Shown in pieces: positions 38,144 through 50,912 of a stretch of 64,000 bases of DNA (position 1 is the stretch's first letter; each line of letters begins with the position of its first letter). The position numbers were made by a program, and so were the translations under genes. Source of the DNA: Gossypium raimondii. Its lineage: Eukaryota > Streptophyta > Magnoliopsida > Malvales > Malvaceae. Location: the NCBI RefSeq assembly GCF_025698545.1, contig NC_068575.1:47129980-47193979 (forward strand). The letters run 5' to 3'. Under the pieces are notes generated by a model, which made no database searches, was not told where the DNA came from, and was given only the letters and a program-made list of their open reading frames with translations.

Positions 38144-41100
38144 ATGTCGATGGATCTCAATGATTACACTATCATCAAGGAAGGAGAAGCTGAGATTCTT
38201 ATGCATGCTAAAAATGAAGTCTTTTTCAACAAAACTCAGGTTTCACTTTATTTTATTTTATTGCATCCCTTATTAGAATGTTAATGGATTTTAGTCGATG
38301 GTTTAGCCTTTATTTTTATTAAAAGTTTCTCGTTATTGCGACGAATATGCTAATTTAAGGGAAACTAGTTATGGGTTCTCATGAGAAATATGACCTTTTT
38401 CTTAATTGAATGAATTGATTGACGGTGAAAAATTGATTGAATTCATTGTTTTTGTGGTTAGAATTTTTTCATGTTATACTTTTAGTTAATTGGAAGCTTT
38501 TGGTTTGACTAAAAACTTTTGTATTATTGATGATTTATTGTTGGAAAGACTACTGGCAGGGTCGTTTAAGTTAATCTATTTCTGAAATTTGTAAGCTCTT
38601 TTCAATAGTGTGAACTAATGGCGCCGTGATTGGCTAATAGGAAAGGGCGAGAAAAGAAAGGACTGTACAATTTTCTCTCATTAATGCTTTCACTGAATAC
38701 CTGTATAGTGTATACTCTGTTTTTAGATGCTTTGAGTAGGGTATTGTTTCCTCTTCTGTATAATTGTAGTGTTAGTTGTTTACTGCTTGGTTCTTATTCT
38801 CTAGTAGGGATCCTAATTAGTCACTATTAATAATTAGGTTAACAACAGAGACATGTCCATTGCTGTCCTGAGGACATTTATATCAAAACGGAAGCAGGAA
38901 CATGAGGCATTGTTGTCTAAAAGAAACAAAAAGAACGGTTCTTCATCTGATGTAGAAGATAAACCTAATGACTGTGATATTAATATCGAAAAATCCAATG
39001 ATCAAGGGCTTGAAGAGAAGCCTAATGAAGATCCATGTACTGCATCTGAAGAACCAGTTAAGATAGAGGGAAAAGTTCGGGGGAAGCTCAAACCACCAAG
39101 AGTTCTAGAGGTTATTCCACAATCTTTTGTTTTTCCAATGTAAATATATATGCTTTTACCCCCAACGCTAGTTGTTTCATTTTCCGCATGCCTTTTCTGG
39201 TGTTTATATAGGCCTTGTCAGCATCTGGGTTAAGGGCTCTGAGATATGCTCGGGAGGTAGAAGGGATTGGCCAAGTTGTTGCCTTGGATAACGATAAAGG
39301 TATTTTGGATGTTATGATATGCTATTTGAAGGATTATTTTGGACCTAGAAGGACCTTCATTTTCTCCCAATCTGATTCCTATGCATTTTCATGCTGTATA
39401 TTACTATTTGCAAACAGATTTTTCCTATATGGTTTACTTGCTTTTTAGATTTCCCAATATATGTGTCTACTTGCAGGGGCAGTTGAAGCTTGCCAGCGAA
39501 ACATAAAATTTAATGGTTCTGTAGCATGTTCAAAAGTGGAATCACATCTTGCTGATGCTCGTGTTTACATGCTTACTCACCCAAAAGAATTTGATGTGGT
39601 ACGGAATCTTTTATTTTATAATAAAGTGACTTTATACGCACATCTTAATCTGCATGTATGCTCAACTGCTGCATAAGTATTTGGTCTGGTATGCTTAAAT
39701 AAAATTTTGTAGGAAATTTCTGTTTTCTGTAGAAATAGTTCTTGTTATGCATTCATTTTGTCTATACCATTTTATAATTGGTAAAAGAGAAGTGTGTTAT
39801 TTAATTGGGAATTGGTCAGTTGTTTCTGTTCTTTGTTATCCACATTTCATAATTAATGGGAAACATGTATTATTTCTTGGCCGCACTATTCAAGGGGAGC
39901 TCTGCTTATGCTCTTTATTGCTAAATCTGTTTTTTCAGGTTGATCTTGATCCTTATGGTTCACCTTCTGTATTCCTGGACTCAGCAGTTCAATCTGTTGT
40001 GGATGGGGGCATGCTGATGTGCACTGCAACTGATATGGCAGTCCTTTGTGGGGGTAATGGGGAGGTTTGCTATTCCAAGTAAGATTGTAGTAGCTTTGCC
40101 TTCATTTGAACTATGGTCTTGAATATTTAAGCTCATCCTGTAACTGCATGTGGAAACAGATATGGATCATACCCATTGAGAGGGAAATATTGCCACGAAA
40201 TGGCTTTGAGGATCCTCCTAGCCTGCATTGAGGTAGTTTGATGTCCTTTCTTTTAGCTTTTGAAACACATGATATAGAAAACAATAATGATGTGTTGCAA
40301 AAGGAATGTGGCTTCTAGGACTTCTTTTTTCTTTCACTTGAACTACTTTTAGTTGATGAAGGACATTAGAAAAGATACCTGTAACTATATCACCTTGTCA
40401 TAGAAATCTGTTCTCCTAAACGATAAGCCAAAAACTTTCTTTTAGAAGTAAATGCCAACAACAATCTTCTTCTTTTCCATAATTTGTATTTCTTCTTTCT
40501 TGAATGCAGAGTCATGCGAACCGGTACAAGCGTTATATTGTTCCTGTTCTCTCTGTTCAGATGGACTTTTATGTCCGTGTTTTTGTTCGTGTATACACGT
40601 AGGTGGCTTATTCTTTTAATTTAGTTTATTAAGTAATGTTGCTCTCACTTAATGTTGACAGAAGGCTAATTCATTCAATGCAGTTCTGCAAGTGCAATGA
40701 AGAATACTCCCCTTAAGCTCTCATATGTCTATCAATGCATTGGTTGCGATTCTTTTCATCTACAGCCTATTGGGAGAACTGTTTCTAAGGTGTGCTTCCT
40801 GATTTACCATGCATTTGGTGCTCCTTGTTGTTTTTAACATATACATGGCTTACATCATTTGGGCTTCTACATAGCGGAGTCATAGTGTATGTGCACATGC
40901 GAAATCATTAAAATAACATCCTGATGTATGAGCATTTAATTGCTTAGTGTTGCTATTGGTGACATGTTCATGCCTCTAGTTAACTTTTTTTAGATGAAGA
41001 TGCTTGGTTTCCTTTCTATCTTAATTAATGGAAGCTTGCTTTTAATTTTATTTTTTGAGTATAATTTCAATTTTCAGACATAATTAAAAGAAATGTATCA

Positions 41101-42677
41101 AAGTTATTTACTGTATGTAATGATGTTTCAAAGATGGGACCATAGCGACATATTTGTGCTTTGTACATCAATGGCTATTATTTTTGACTTGGCTTTATTT
41201 TGAATTGCACAATAATTTTATCTTGCATTGACCTTATAATTTCCAGAATACCAGTGTGAGGTATCTCCCAGGCTTTGCACCTGTTGTCCCTCAAGAGTGT
41301 AGTGACTGTGGGAAGAAATTTAACATGGGTGGACCTATATGGTCTGCTCCCATCCATGATCAGGATTGGGTAACTAGCATACTAGCAGATGTAAAATCAA
41401 TGAAGAATTGTTATCCTGCCTATGAACGCATCTCTGCTGTATTGACTACAATTTCGGAGGTATTAATTTTTTTTCCTTGGTAACTTCATTTGGGCTACCC
41501 TTTCTCAACCTTAGAACACTAGTTCCTCTCAGGTTTTAGCTGTGTAACTCTGAGCCATCTCATTTTCTATGCTAAACTATAAAAAGTGAGGCTCTATATT
41601 GACCATTGACTTGAATATTTCAATCATGAAAGTTCAGCTACAATCTTTTAGGGAAACATGTCATTAGATGTTAGGATGGTTATGTAAATTGTAACAATCA
41701 GATGTCGAAAATTCATGCAATATATATGACTAAACCTATTTGAGGAACAAATCTTTTTCTTTTTAGAGATTCTTTTAAGTTTGTTACCTGACTTGCAAGT
41801 GCTTTGTAGGAGTTGCCCGATGTTCCTCTCTTTTTGAGTCTGCACAACCTCTGTGCTACACTAAAATGCACTTCCCCATCTGCGGTTATTTTCCGCTCCG
41901 CTGTCATCAATGCAGGATATCAAATTTCTGGAACTCATGTAAATCCATTGGGACTAAAATCAGATGCTCCCATGGATGTCATTTGGGACATAATGCGCTG
42001 CTGGGTAAGGCTACTTTCTGTTTTTTCTTTATTTCCACCATTTGTGTAGGTGTGCAGGCTGAAGAAAGTACAAGTGACTAAACTTAGATTAAATTGTTGG
42101 ACTTTTGAACTCCTCAATGGTTCATGCACTAGTGCAGTTAACAGACGTGATTAAATGGTTTCTTAAGTTTTTGTTTTCCCTACAGGTTAAAAATCATCCA
42201 GTGAAAGCTCAACCGGCTGATCTGCCTGGAAGTGTGATACTTGCCAAAGAACCAATTCTTCAAGTAAGTTTTTGATGCCACTTTCTTTAGTTGCATGCTT
42301 CTTTCCCTATGTATCCACAGTCCTTGTTTCATGTTCATGCATGTGAACACACGCATTCCCTATCTTAAACATGTACAACTTGAGATTGAAGGTGGGAAAT
42401 GTTGTTTTAATACCCCTCAACTTCTGATTGGCAGGCAAATTTTGCTCGAGCTGTTGCATCCCTTAGCAAGGCACAAGCTAAGAAGGTTGCTCGCTTCCTC
42501 CCGAATCCTGAAAGGCACTGGGGGCCAAAGCTTAGGGCAGGTCGCCAAATCACCAGCAAGCACATATCTCTTTTGGGTGAAGAGGCAGTTAATGGATGTC
42601 TCAACGATCAAGATAGTGAGCGCGATGCCAAGCGTCAAAAGATTGAAAAGTCCAATGATGCGATTGCAGAATCATAG
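38144..42677 (+). CDS. TRM1: tRNA (guanine-26 N2,N2) dimethyltransferase, 571 aa, 12 exons
   Basis: Exons: 38144-38239, 38838-39110, 39212-39299, 39477-39598, 39939-40078, 40160-40232, 40510-40598, 40684-40789, 41247-41459, 41810-42004, 42186-42263, 42435-42677. The enzyme makes m2,2G at position 26 of tRNAs using S-adenosylmethionine. Residues 1-30 ([15 protein letters not shown] type start) and [16 protein letters not shown] (124-139) belong to the SAM fold. [18 protein letters not shown] is the SAM-acid motif, and DLDPYGSP (195-202) carries the DPYG catalytic motif. A zinc site is suggested by CIGC (312-315) and CSDCGKKF (347-354). The family's C-terminal part follows, with [18 protein letters not shown] near 513-530. 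An acidic insert (about 55-105) is plant-typical and poorly conserved. Length fits plant TRM1. No clear N-terminal transit peptide is visible. Confidence 0.95.
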
Positions 42678-43709
42678 ATTAGGAGGGTAGTCAAGCCAAA
42701 TTGGTATCATTCTGATTGTTAGTGCCTCGTCATTGCCTAAAATTTATCATAATTTGATAGAGGCTGAAATTCATGGTTGTGCGACTATGATCAGTTTTGC
42801 AAAATGTATTCTGTTTGAGAACTAATTTAAATTTTGAAGCAATTTATTGCAGATTTGTGGTTTCTGAAAATCAGATATTAGAATATTTATGTTTTTGTTC
42901 ACAAGGGGACCAAGCTATAGGGGTAGAATTTAATGACCAGGATAACTGAGGGCTGTTCAAGGAAAACATGTATTCTCTGCAATGCATAATAATATTCAGT
43001 TTCACTTGGTTCTATTCATTGTGTTATTTAATCCATAAAATTAACATTTGGGCTATACAATAAGGTTTTTTATCCAAAGCTTTTATTCTTTTCACATGCA
43101 AAGTAGTCATCCACCTATCTATATATGGGCTTTTTACTTGTATTATTTTTATTATTATCTTTTCTATAGAAACAGGTTATCGCTTGAAAATCAAGCTAAA
43201 AAAAAAATCTGATTCTAAGATGGTAAAACATGCAACAAATGACCACAAAAGTTTCAAAAGTTTTGAAGATAAACATTGCAAAGGCATGTAAGCTGGTAAA
43301 ATTACGAGTAAAAATATTATTTTATTATTTTAATAGTTTATGTCTTTATAAATTTTAAAAGATTAAATTAATTTTTATCTTTAAAGAAGATTAAAGTGTA
43401 ATTTTATTATTACTAATTTTAAATTTTATAAATTATAATTCATTTTAAGTATAAATTTAGAATTTATTATTGTAAAAACAAAATGGAAGAACTGCTAATT
43501 CAACTAACACATGTTATTCATGTCTGCAACTTCATAACATAAAGTTGATAAATTACATAATATATCCCGCCAAAATCTAGTGAGGAAGAAGATAAAAAAA
43601 AAAAAAAACAAAAATTATTGAAGTTCATTTAAACTGTAGGGAAATAATGGTGCAGCTTTGTGTTGAATAGAATCATATATATAATAAATGTGATGTGATG
43701 GAAAATTGT
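42678..43709. other. Convergent 3' flanks of TRM1 and RGP genes
   Basis: Contains both 3' UTRs. An AT-rich stretch at about 43310-43460 resembles 52400-52545 (shared order of ATTTTAATAGTTTAT, AAATTTTAAAAGA and AAAGTGTAATTTT), so it belongs to a dispersed repeat. Confidence 0.5.
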
Positions 43710-45116
43710 CTAAGCCGGTTTCCCATTGGGAACGGATCCTGCAGTAGGAGGGTTGAGCTCATCCCAGGCTTTAATCCAAGTAACCATTGCATCAGCCAGC
43801 TTGTCAAAGTAGGGATCAACTTTGCTAAGCTTTTCTTTCACCTGCTTAGCCAGTTCAACATAGCACTTTTGAACAGTGGTGCAGTCTTTTGGAAGCACAG
43901 CTTGTTGGAAGAAAGGGATGATCTCTTCTTGCCAGAATATACCCTTGTATTCCTTCCTTAGATTCACAAAGGGGTTGCTGGCTTTGCTGTGATAGATGTA
44001 TGGTAGACCCGTTTTCACCCCCAATCCCAAATGGTCACATATCACCTACACCATAAACATTCATCAAGCACAACAAACATAAAGCAATGCGAATAACTAA
44101 ACTCCAATGGGAAACATACCTTGATGCACCAGCCAGCCCACATATCATCGTAGCGACCAATTGGCTGGCCATCTCCCATGAGTCCAAAGTACATGGCAGG
44201 GCCAATCAAGTCACGGTCGAAAGCCAGATTCATACCACACATGGGAAACAAGGTGCCCTTTGGGATGGTGAGAACCGCATCAACAAACCTAGTGTTCCTC
44301 TCAAGAGGCTTCACAAGCTGGGTTGGTGCATCATAATCTGGGATGTTTAGCCACAGGCCATGAGAAACAGCAGTTGGGACACCCTCACGGAGACTGAATG
44401 GATATCCACGGACGAAATCAGCACCCTCTCTGAAGGGGTCATACAAGGTGTTGAAGAAGAAGGGAGTTGATGGACATAGCAGGTTCTTGATGTGTTGTTC
44501 AAGTGCATTGACTGCTTTGCCTGATGGGTCCTTAGCAACCTAATCATAAACAAAGATCCATAGTTTGGTATAGTAGGAATGGTGATTTACCTATATTCTT
44601 AAAAAGAGACCCCCAAACCCCTCCCTATTCATTATGAACCATTATAGTTAGAATTGTTTGTTTATTACAAGATGAACCTAAAAAGATCAATCCAAGAAAA
44701 ATCAAAAGTATCTAAATTTCCAAACAGAGCAATGTAAAGATCCATAAGAAAAAAAGAAAATAAAGAGAACTTACAAAGCAGTCATCATCAATGGTAAAAA
44801 TGTATTTCTTCTTAGACACCATGTAACCAAAACAACGGCAAGCAGAGTCCTTGAAGGAAATGCAAGAAGCCTTGGGACCCAGAATCTTGTTGATATCATT
44901 CCTGTTATAAAGCTCATAGTCAAAACCAGGAGGGACCTTGATGGTTTTTGAAGGATCGCCATCTTGAACAATGATGAGATGGTAGGGCTGAAAAAATGGC
45001 CTCCACATCTCAAGGAAGTCCAAGTTTCTTATAGTTGGTATCACAATGTCAAGCTCATCTTTCAGCTGAGGCATCACCGGAGCTGCTGCTTGGGTTGCTG
45101 TTGCAGGCTCAACCAT
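43710..45116 (-). CDS. RGP: Reversibly glycosylated polypeptide / UDP-arabinopyranose mutase, 365 aa, 3 exons
   Basis: Exons: 44775-45116, 44120-44539, 43710-44045. It interconverts UDP-arabinopyranose and UDP-arabinofuranose at the cytosolic Golgi face, supplying arabinofuranose for wall polysaccharides and glycoproteins. The sequence matches the very conserved GT75 family throughout: [20 protein letters not shown], the DDD metal/nucleotide site at 110-112 (FTIDDDCF), Arg158 (DFVRGYPF), which is the known autoglycosylation residue in the family, and [20 protein letters not shown]. There is no signal peptide, as expected. The start is ATG at 45116 (MVEP...), the family start; the upstream codons are not ATG. 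The C-terminus carries a short divergent tail, [11 protein letters not shown]. This protein also helps make arabinosylated partners for the proline-rich wall proteins encoded nearby. Confidence 0.97.
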
Positions 45117-45224
45117 TATCACTGCTGAAGAAAAAGAAACAAAAGATTTAGGGAGAGTTTTGTTTTTGTTCTTGTTTTTGAGAGAGATTATGTTGGGGAT
45201 TTGATTGAAAGGGAGAGGTTGTAA

Positions 45225-45236
45225 GGGAATATTTAT
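45225..45236 (-). promoter_or_regulatory. Possible TATA box of the RGP gene
   Basis: The minus strand reads CCATAAATATTCC about 110 bp before the ATG, which fits an 80-bp leader. It is supported only by position and composition. Confidence 0.4.
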
Positions 45237-46161
45237 GGAGGGAGAATGAGGTTAGGCATGTGAGAAACGAGTGAGTCGGCATGATTGATGGAAGAGGGAG
45301 GAGAGACGTGTAAGATATTTGCAGGTAATGACGACTTATTCAATGCCTGTGTTTTAGGCTCTAATCTTGAGCCTATGTCAAATTGGAAAATCAAAATTTT
45401 AAAGGCTAAAATTAAAATTTAAAAAGGCCCTTAAATTATTTTATCCTCTATTCTTTTTTTTGTCAAATAAAATGTTGGTTTATATGAAGTTTTATTGTGG
45501 TATAAATTTGAAGGAATTTGCAAGCATTTTTACCAAGTTCAATTATTGTTTACTTGAAATAGATGTTAATCCACTTAGTAAATCGTAAATTTGCACCCAA
45601 CAAACAACAAAGTATATCAAGACTTGCATCGAATCATCTCTCTACCCATTGATGAAATAACATTAGATAATTGTTAAACGTCCATCATCCTCCTTCCCAC
45701 TCTTTCCACATCAACTTCTAGTTGGATCTAAATAAAAATCTCTTCTCCCCCAATCTACAATCGTGACACGCTCGATTGGATGCCAAATATTTACTAACAT
45801 ATTGCGCATGGACTAATAATGCACACCACTAGAAACTATCCATCTGTTCTTAATCATAGGCAAATGCAGTAGCCACTCCCCTAAATTAATCTGCCATGGC
45901 TCCTCCTCCCCATCATCAGTGGTGAGTGCCGAAATATTATCATCCGTATTTTAAAACCAAGAATTAATAAAAAAACAATCTAGGTATAAGAGCAGATTGA
46001 AATTCCATTTGTAAATTTTATTAAATTCATGGAACTCAGCATACATACATATATTTATGTATATGTCTACAACTTGTACTTTTACGATAAGAGTGAATTC
46101 AGTGCTTAAAATGTTGATGTAGTCTGAAATCTTGTGCCACATCCTCTGCCTGGAATTCACC
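45237..46161. other. Intergenic between RGP and PLC-like genes
   Basis: Promoter of the RGP gene and 3' flank of the PLC-like gene. No further gene recognised. Confidence 0.5.
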
Positions 46162-48594
46162 TTATGGTGTGCAGGCACCTGAAGTTGATCCAGCCTGCAA
46201 TCACAAAACAAACCACATTTTTTTACTATCTACCTAACTTCGAAGGTCTGCAGATATTTGAGAGTGGGGCTAGACACAAATAATTGAGCTCGAAATAAGT
46301 ATAAAAATATGGTTCATATTAATCTAAGCACTACATTCGTTTGCAAAATGTAATTTTGACTTACCACACATGCATGAATATCATCACATCCACATAACAG
46401 CTTCCCATTCAAAGTATCGACAGCTTGGAATGATCCTCCTCCTTCACTCCTCTGTGCAAACCAAAACAAGAATATTTTCAGGTTTCAAAGAAAATGAGCT
46501 GAATCAACAAGAAACAATTAGCAACTTAAAGAGTGAACAAAGGAACCTTGTAATAATCAACAGCAACAAAGTTAGCCCAACGGTTACCAGCAGCCGCATA
46601 GCAAGTACGAAGCATGTTAATAAGATCTCCAGAGTTGTCCTCGCATGTCTTCTCTTTGCTTGACATTGAATGAAAGTAATTTACCAATACCAACGACTTA
46701 GTCTTGTCGTCTAGACCTGACGACTCTGCCCTGTTCGGGCAACTTCCTGCTTGCATTCCGCCGTCCCCATCTGCCAATTTCGCATTCAACCACTCTGTTA
46801 TCTCGACTTTTCGCTTTTCCTAAACCATATCGATGTCTAAAACTTAATTAATAATGGATATATATACATATATATATATATGGTTTACATTGATTTTCGA
46901 CCATGTAGTTCCACTGGTAAGCAATTCCTTCGCTTGCTTCCTTGGACTGAATTGAGGTGAAGACAAGTAGTCTTTGGTTATTAGCCACCATGTCACTGAC
47001 TAGAGGCCAGTCTTCACCATTTTTGGGCATGTTTGACACTGGAAACCAGTATTTCATCAATCCAGCATCAGTAAACACCTTTGTCAACCCATTTGGACCA
47101 ACATAATCTTCCAAGATTAATGTAACAATTTCCTCTGTATTTGCCGATAAGAACTCTTCGATTTCCTTCAAATAATCTATAGCTGGTCCCTGGTAGGCCA
47201 ATCCAAAGGGGAAAAAAAATATGGTGAAACTGAAAAGGGCAATATTTAAGGGTAACTAATAGGGAAAATTAAATTTACAAACGCAGTAATGTCATGACAT
47301 TGTCCTCCAAATGAATGACACATCCACACATCTCCATCGAAATCATAAGTGTCAAGCATCAATGCCCTGGCTCCATTCTGCAACTCAGCTATAGGCTTAT
47401 GTTAATCAAATAGAAATTAAAGATCATAGATAGTACTGGAATGTGAATTGGGAAACATACATTGAGCTGATCGGTGATCATGTCTTCTTGATTGGTAAAG
47501 GTAACGCGAGGAACTGGGGTATGCAATGGATATCCATCGATGGCATATGCATTGTGGGTCGTCAAGAATGCGTACTTGTTGAAAGGAAGAGAGTTATTCT
47601 GTTCACCCCACAAGTAACCGCACGAGAATTAATATGTACACTATAGGAATATAATTGCCAATACACAGTTATAGCTAATATCTAATGAGAGATTTAAATT
47701 GCAATTGCAGACGTGTTTTCATTAAAATCATATTTAATTGTAAACTATATTTTTCTTCTAATTTTTATGACTATATAATATTTAATTCTAATTTTTATAA
47801 CTTATAAATTGAGCAAAGTCCGAAAAACAAACGCGCCTAGCGCAACTTAAACCCAGGCCACACCTAAGGCAGTGAACAGACTTGACCATCAGGTCATCAC
47901 ATAATTATAAATATTTACAATTTTTTTTTGATGTAATCGTAATTTGCTGTTATTTTCTACCAACAAAAAATATTTATAGAAAAATTTTATATTTGATGTA
48001 TTAATAATGCATAATTGTAAATTGATTAAATTTATTTATCTTTATTAGGTGTTTCACCGATAATGCATTTAATTATATATTCATAATTGAGAATTTAAAT
48101 TATCTATTAAAATCTTTGGCAGTTAGCACGCGTTGCTTTTGTAAACATTAATAAAAGGGTAAGAAATTGTGGAGGAGAATAAATTTTGGCCTAATTCCCT
48201 AAAAGCTTGACATCAATGTCTTGCTCTAGCGGGCTCAACTGAAAGTGAAAGGTCCCTGAATGAGCTACACAAACAAAAGAAGCCTTATCAATTTCATCAC
48301 TCACCAGAAGCTTGAATTGGTTTGTAACGGTTGATCTTACACATCTTGAACCTGAAAATCCTTGCTGGCAAGCGAAACAATACAGTCCAGCCTCGCAATC
48401 TCCATCCGAAGAGCATTCGTCGAGCAGCTGAATATATCAAAACTATAATCATATGCAATTGAAGAACAAAGAAAGGAGTTATGTACATCTTCCATTGAAG
48501 ACCCTACCTTACACTGTCCATCAGAGCAAGCTGAAGCAATACTTAGAAACGCAGAAATTGCTGTAAGAAGAAGCAAATTCTGATAAAGACTCAT
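46162..48594 (-). CDS. Secreted PI-PLC X-domain (PLC-like phosphodiesterase) protein, 363 aa, 8 exons
   Basis: Exons: 48508-48594, 48305-48427, 47461-47598, 47279-47377, 46889-47189, 46547-46770, 46365-46451, 46162-46194. A signal peptide (about 1-22, ending ASAC) is followed by a Cys-rich module LLDECSSDGDCEAGLYCFAC (30-49) and the X domain. THNAY has His85, NGARALMLDTYDF has Asp125, and CHSFGGQCHDITAF has His137; these correspond to the two catalytic His and to metal-site residues of bacterial-type PLCs. The rest follows the plant family: LILEDYVGPNGL, WPLVSDMVANNQRLLVF, YGDGGMQAGSCPNRAES, ANFVAVDYYKR. It ends CGCDDIHACV, then ten residues. Unlike the At5g67130 type, there is no hydrophobic GPI tail, so it should be soluble. 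Exon 6 starts at the ..TTGGCAG acceptor (46771); the earlier AG near 46820 would put a stop codon across the junction. The substrate is unknown. Confidence 0.9.
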
Positions 48595-48727
48595 TGTTGG
48601 AGGTTGAAAGGATATCAAGGTGCAATCCTCGTAAAAGAAGTGGTCTTTATTGGGGACTAAATTTTGGGTTTTTCCTCAGCTTGTTGGCTGAGAAAACTAG
48701 GGAAACATTCATGAGAAACAAGGGCAT

Positions 48728-48738
48728 AGAATATATAG
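48728..48738 (-). promoter_or_regulatory. Possible TATA box of the PLC-like gene
   Basis: CTATATATTC on the minus strand about 140 bp ahead of the ATG. Weak, positional evidence only. Confidence 0.35.
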
Positions 48739-50912
48739 GAAAAGCAAGAAAACTGGGAATTAATGAAGGGTTGGCAATCCACTTAAAGACAATGATTTTC
48801 ATTAAAATTAAATAAGAAACAAGTCAAATGTTTGTAACAATATAATTTTAACTCTAACATGCAACACTCGGGCCAAATGTCTTCCACATGGGACGCGGAA
48901 GATACTATTGTGCAATTTCCAATCGATGATTTCAATGGAGGAAAGGGATTTGACTTGCAAAGTTCAAAGATCATTTCCGCTTATAATCTGTTTTAGGTCA
49001 AACTTCAAAACAGTCCAAGAAATCCTTGTCTATAGTGAAATTGCGTGTCTGTGCTGCAATCTACCGCTTGGATTGGATTTTGGGGGTGTTTGAAAGAATG
49101 GTAAAAGCAAAACATGTAATTTACGGGCTGTGTGTTTCAACTTTGACGCGTGAGTGATGTGTTTGAAGGGGAATGGGATAAATGTTTTGGAATTTCGGTT
49201 GAAGAAGATTCCGGCACTGTTATGTTTTTTCATATTTAATAAATAGGGTTAGATTGCATTTTTAATAGAGTTTATAGCATCTATGATCTATCTAATTGCT
49301 AATTAAATAATTGTGTGTAAAGTAGTAGGAATAGTTGTTCATCTGAAAGTGGGATAAGGTTGGAGCTAGTTAAAGGGAAACTTAATTGAACGTATATCAC
49401 ACCAATGTCCTCCTTTACATTCCAAACCATGAATGTAGAAGTTGGGAAAAAAGAAGAAGACTACAAGTATTCACCAAACTCCAAAGGAAGAATTGCAATG
49501 GCAGCACCATTATTAATAAGAATTTTAATGTTATTTTTTACATTCAAATTAGGGAGGAATGGTTTCAACTGTAGTACATCAATTACAAACCAAATTTAAG
49601 AAATCTGCTACCGAGTAATTAAAAGGAGTATGTGATCATTCATAGTAGTGCTTGACGAATACAATATGTTTTTCTTTCCGAGTCAAAAGAGGATTTAGTT
49701 GAAGTACCAAAAACACAACAGCATAAAAAGGAAACATAGAAGCACCGCAAAGCTGATTAAAGAAGAAAACTCTCTACTATAAGTTACTACCGTCCAACAA
49801 ACGTATTTTCTGGTTTAGATCCTTCCTTTGCCATTAGCCTCCCCAGGGATATTAACCAACTGAACATCTCCTGCTTCAAGGCAGCAAATTATCACTAAGA
49901 TCAAAGATGTTAGCCTTCCTTTTCCATTAACACCTGCACCACAACTTTCATACCCATCAATTCACACACATTCGCATCCATTGTCTGAACAGTTCCCCAA
50001 AAACATAACGCAAATGTGACTACTCTCATCCTTTTAAACACCATCAACGCACCAAGATTATGGACATTGAATTTTCAAGAAACCTGGTAAAGCAAGAAAC
50101 CATGAAATCAATAATGGTACTTGATTGTAATTTGTTGATGTTGATTGTGTGAAAGAGAAGGACAAAGAAAAGGGGGAAGATGGAATTCAATGACGGACGG
50201 TTCACAAAGCGAAGTGTTGAGAGTTTAATGAACAAGAAGCGAGTTTTCATATATACATATACTCCAAATAGGTTCCTTCTTCATGAGATGAGTCATGTGA
50301 TTTTGTTGACACGTGTGTTAGTGTATAACCTTTGAGCCATGTGCCATGATGTGGAACCTAGGATCAAATCGTGATATGAAAGAATGAACTCAAAGTGGTC
50401 CTAATGTTAGGCATTCTCTAATGACTTGATGTGCAAGCTTCAATTAATCTTTGAAAAGTTTAGCAGAGAATAGAGATTAAATATTGATAATACGATAGAA
50501 AATCAATTAGAGAATGAGAATTAGAAAGTTAGAAGAAAAATTCTCAAGCTAAGGGAACAAATTATATCTTTCTTGAGATGCAAGAAAGCTTGTGGCAAGA
50601 AGATCCTTCTAGAGAATTGAAATCTGAAAATTGAAAATGAAAGTAAGAATCAAAGATAAATAAATTTTAGATTTTAATAATATTGAACAAGAAGCAAAAA
50701 TTGGATGGATTTGTGGAGAGATGAAATGGAATTTGATGAAGTTAGGATGAATGGAGATGGATGAAGTTGGATATATGATATAATCCCCTTTTGATGCTTG
50801 GATTCAACACCAACAAAGGACTTCAAACAACCTTTTAATAATCAGGGAAATTGAAGTTACGAAGAATTCTAGCAACAATCATTGACTTGAAATTGCTATC
50901 AAGAAATAAATA
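48739..50912. other. Intergenic, possibly one small transcript
   Basis: No known gene. On the minus strand a TATA-like GTATATGTATATAT precedes ATG at 50250, opening a 68-codon frame to 50044. Its N-terminus is basic and hydrophobic but it matches no family I know. Confidence 0.4.
50044..50250 (-). CDS. Doubtful small reading frame, 68 aa
   Basis: MKTRFLFIKLSTLRFVN... directly follows a TATA-like run at 50251-50267, which is too close to be its own core promoter unless transcription starts elsewhere. A Leu/Phe-rich segment (FPLFFVLLFHT) could be a membrane or late signal segment. It is not recognised and probably fortuitous. Confidence 0.15.
   Translation of the reverse strand: MKTRFLFIKLSTLRFVNRPSLNSIFPLFFVLLFHTININKLQSSTIIDFMVSCFTRFLENSMSIILVR

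Noticed and set aside
43695-44350. Plus-strand frames over the RGP gene
   Set aside because: Antisense shadows of very conserved RGP exons.
46771-46820. Upstream acceptor for exon 6 of the PLC-like gene
   Set aside because: Joining there with the T left by exon 5 creates a stop. The acceptor at 46771 gives the family sequence ENQYGDGGM.
47810-47905. Possible tRNA-derived SINE on the minus strand
   Set aside because: Box A- and box B-like phrases are weak, and there is no clear tail or target duplication.
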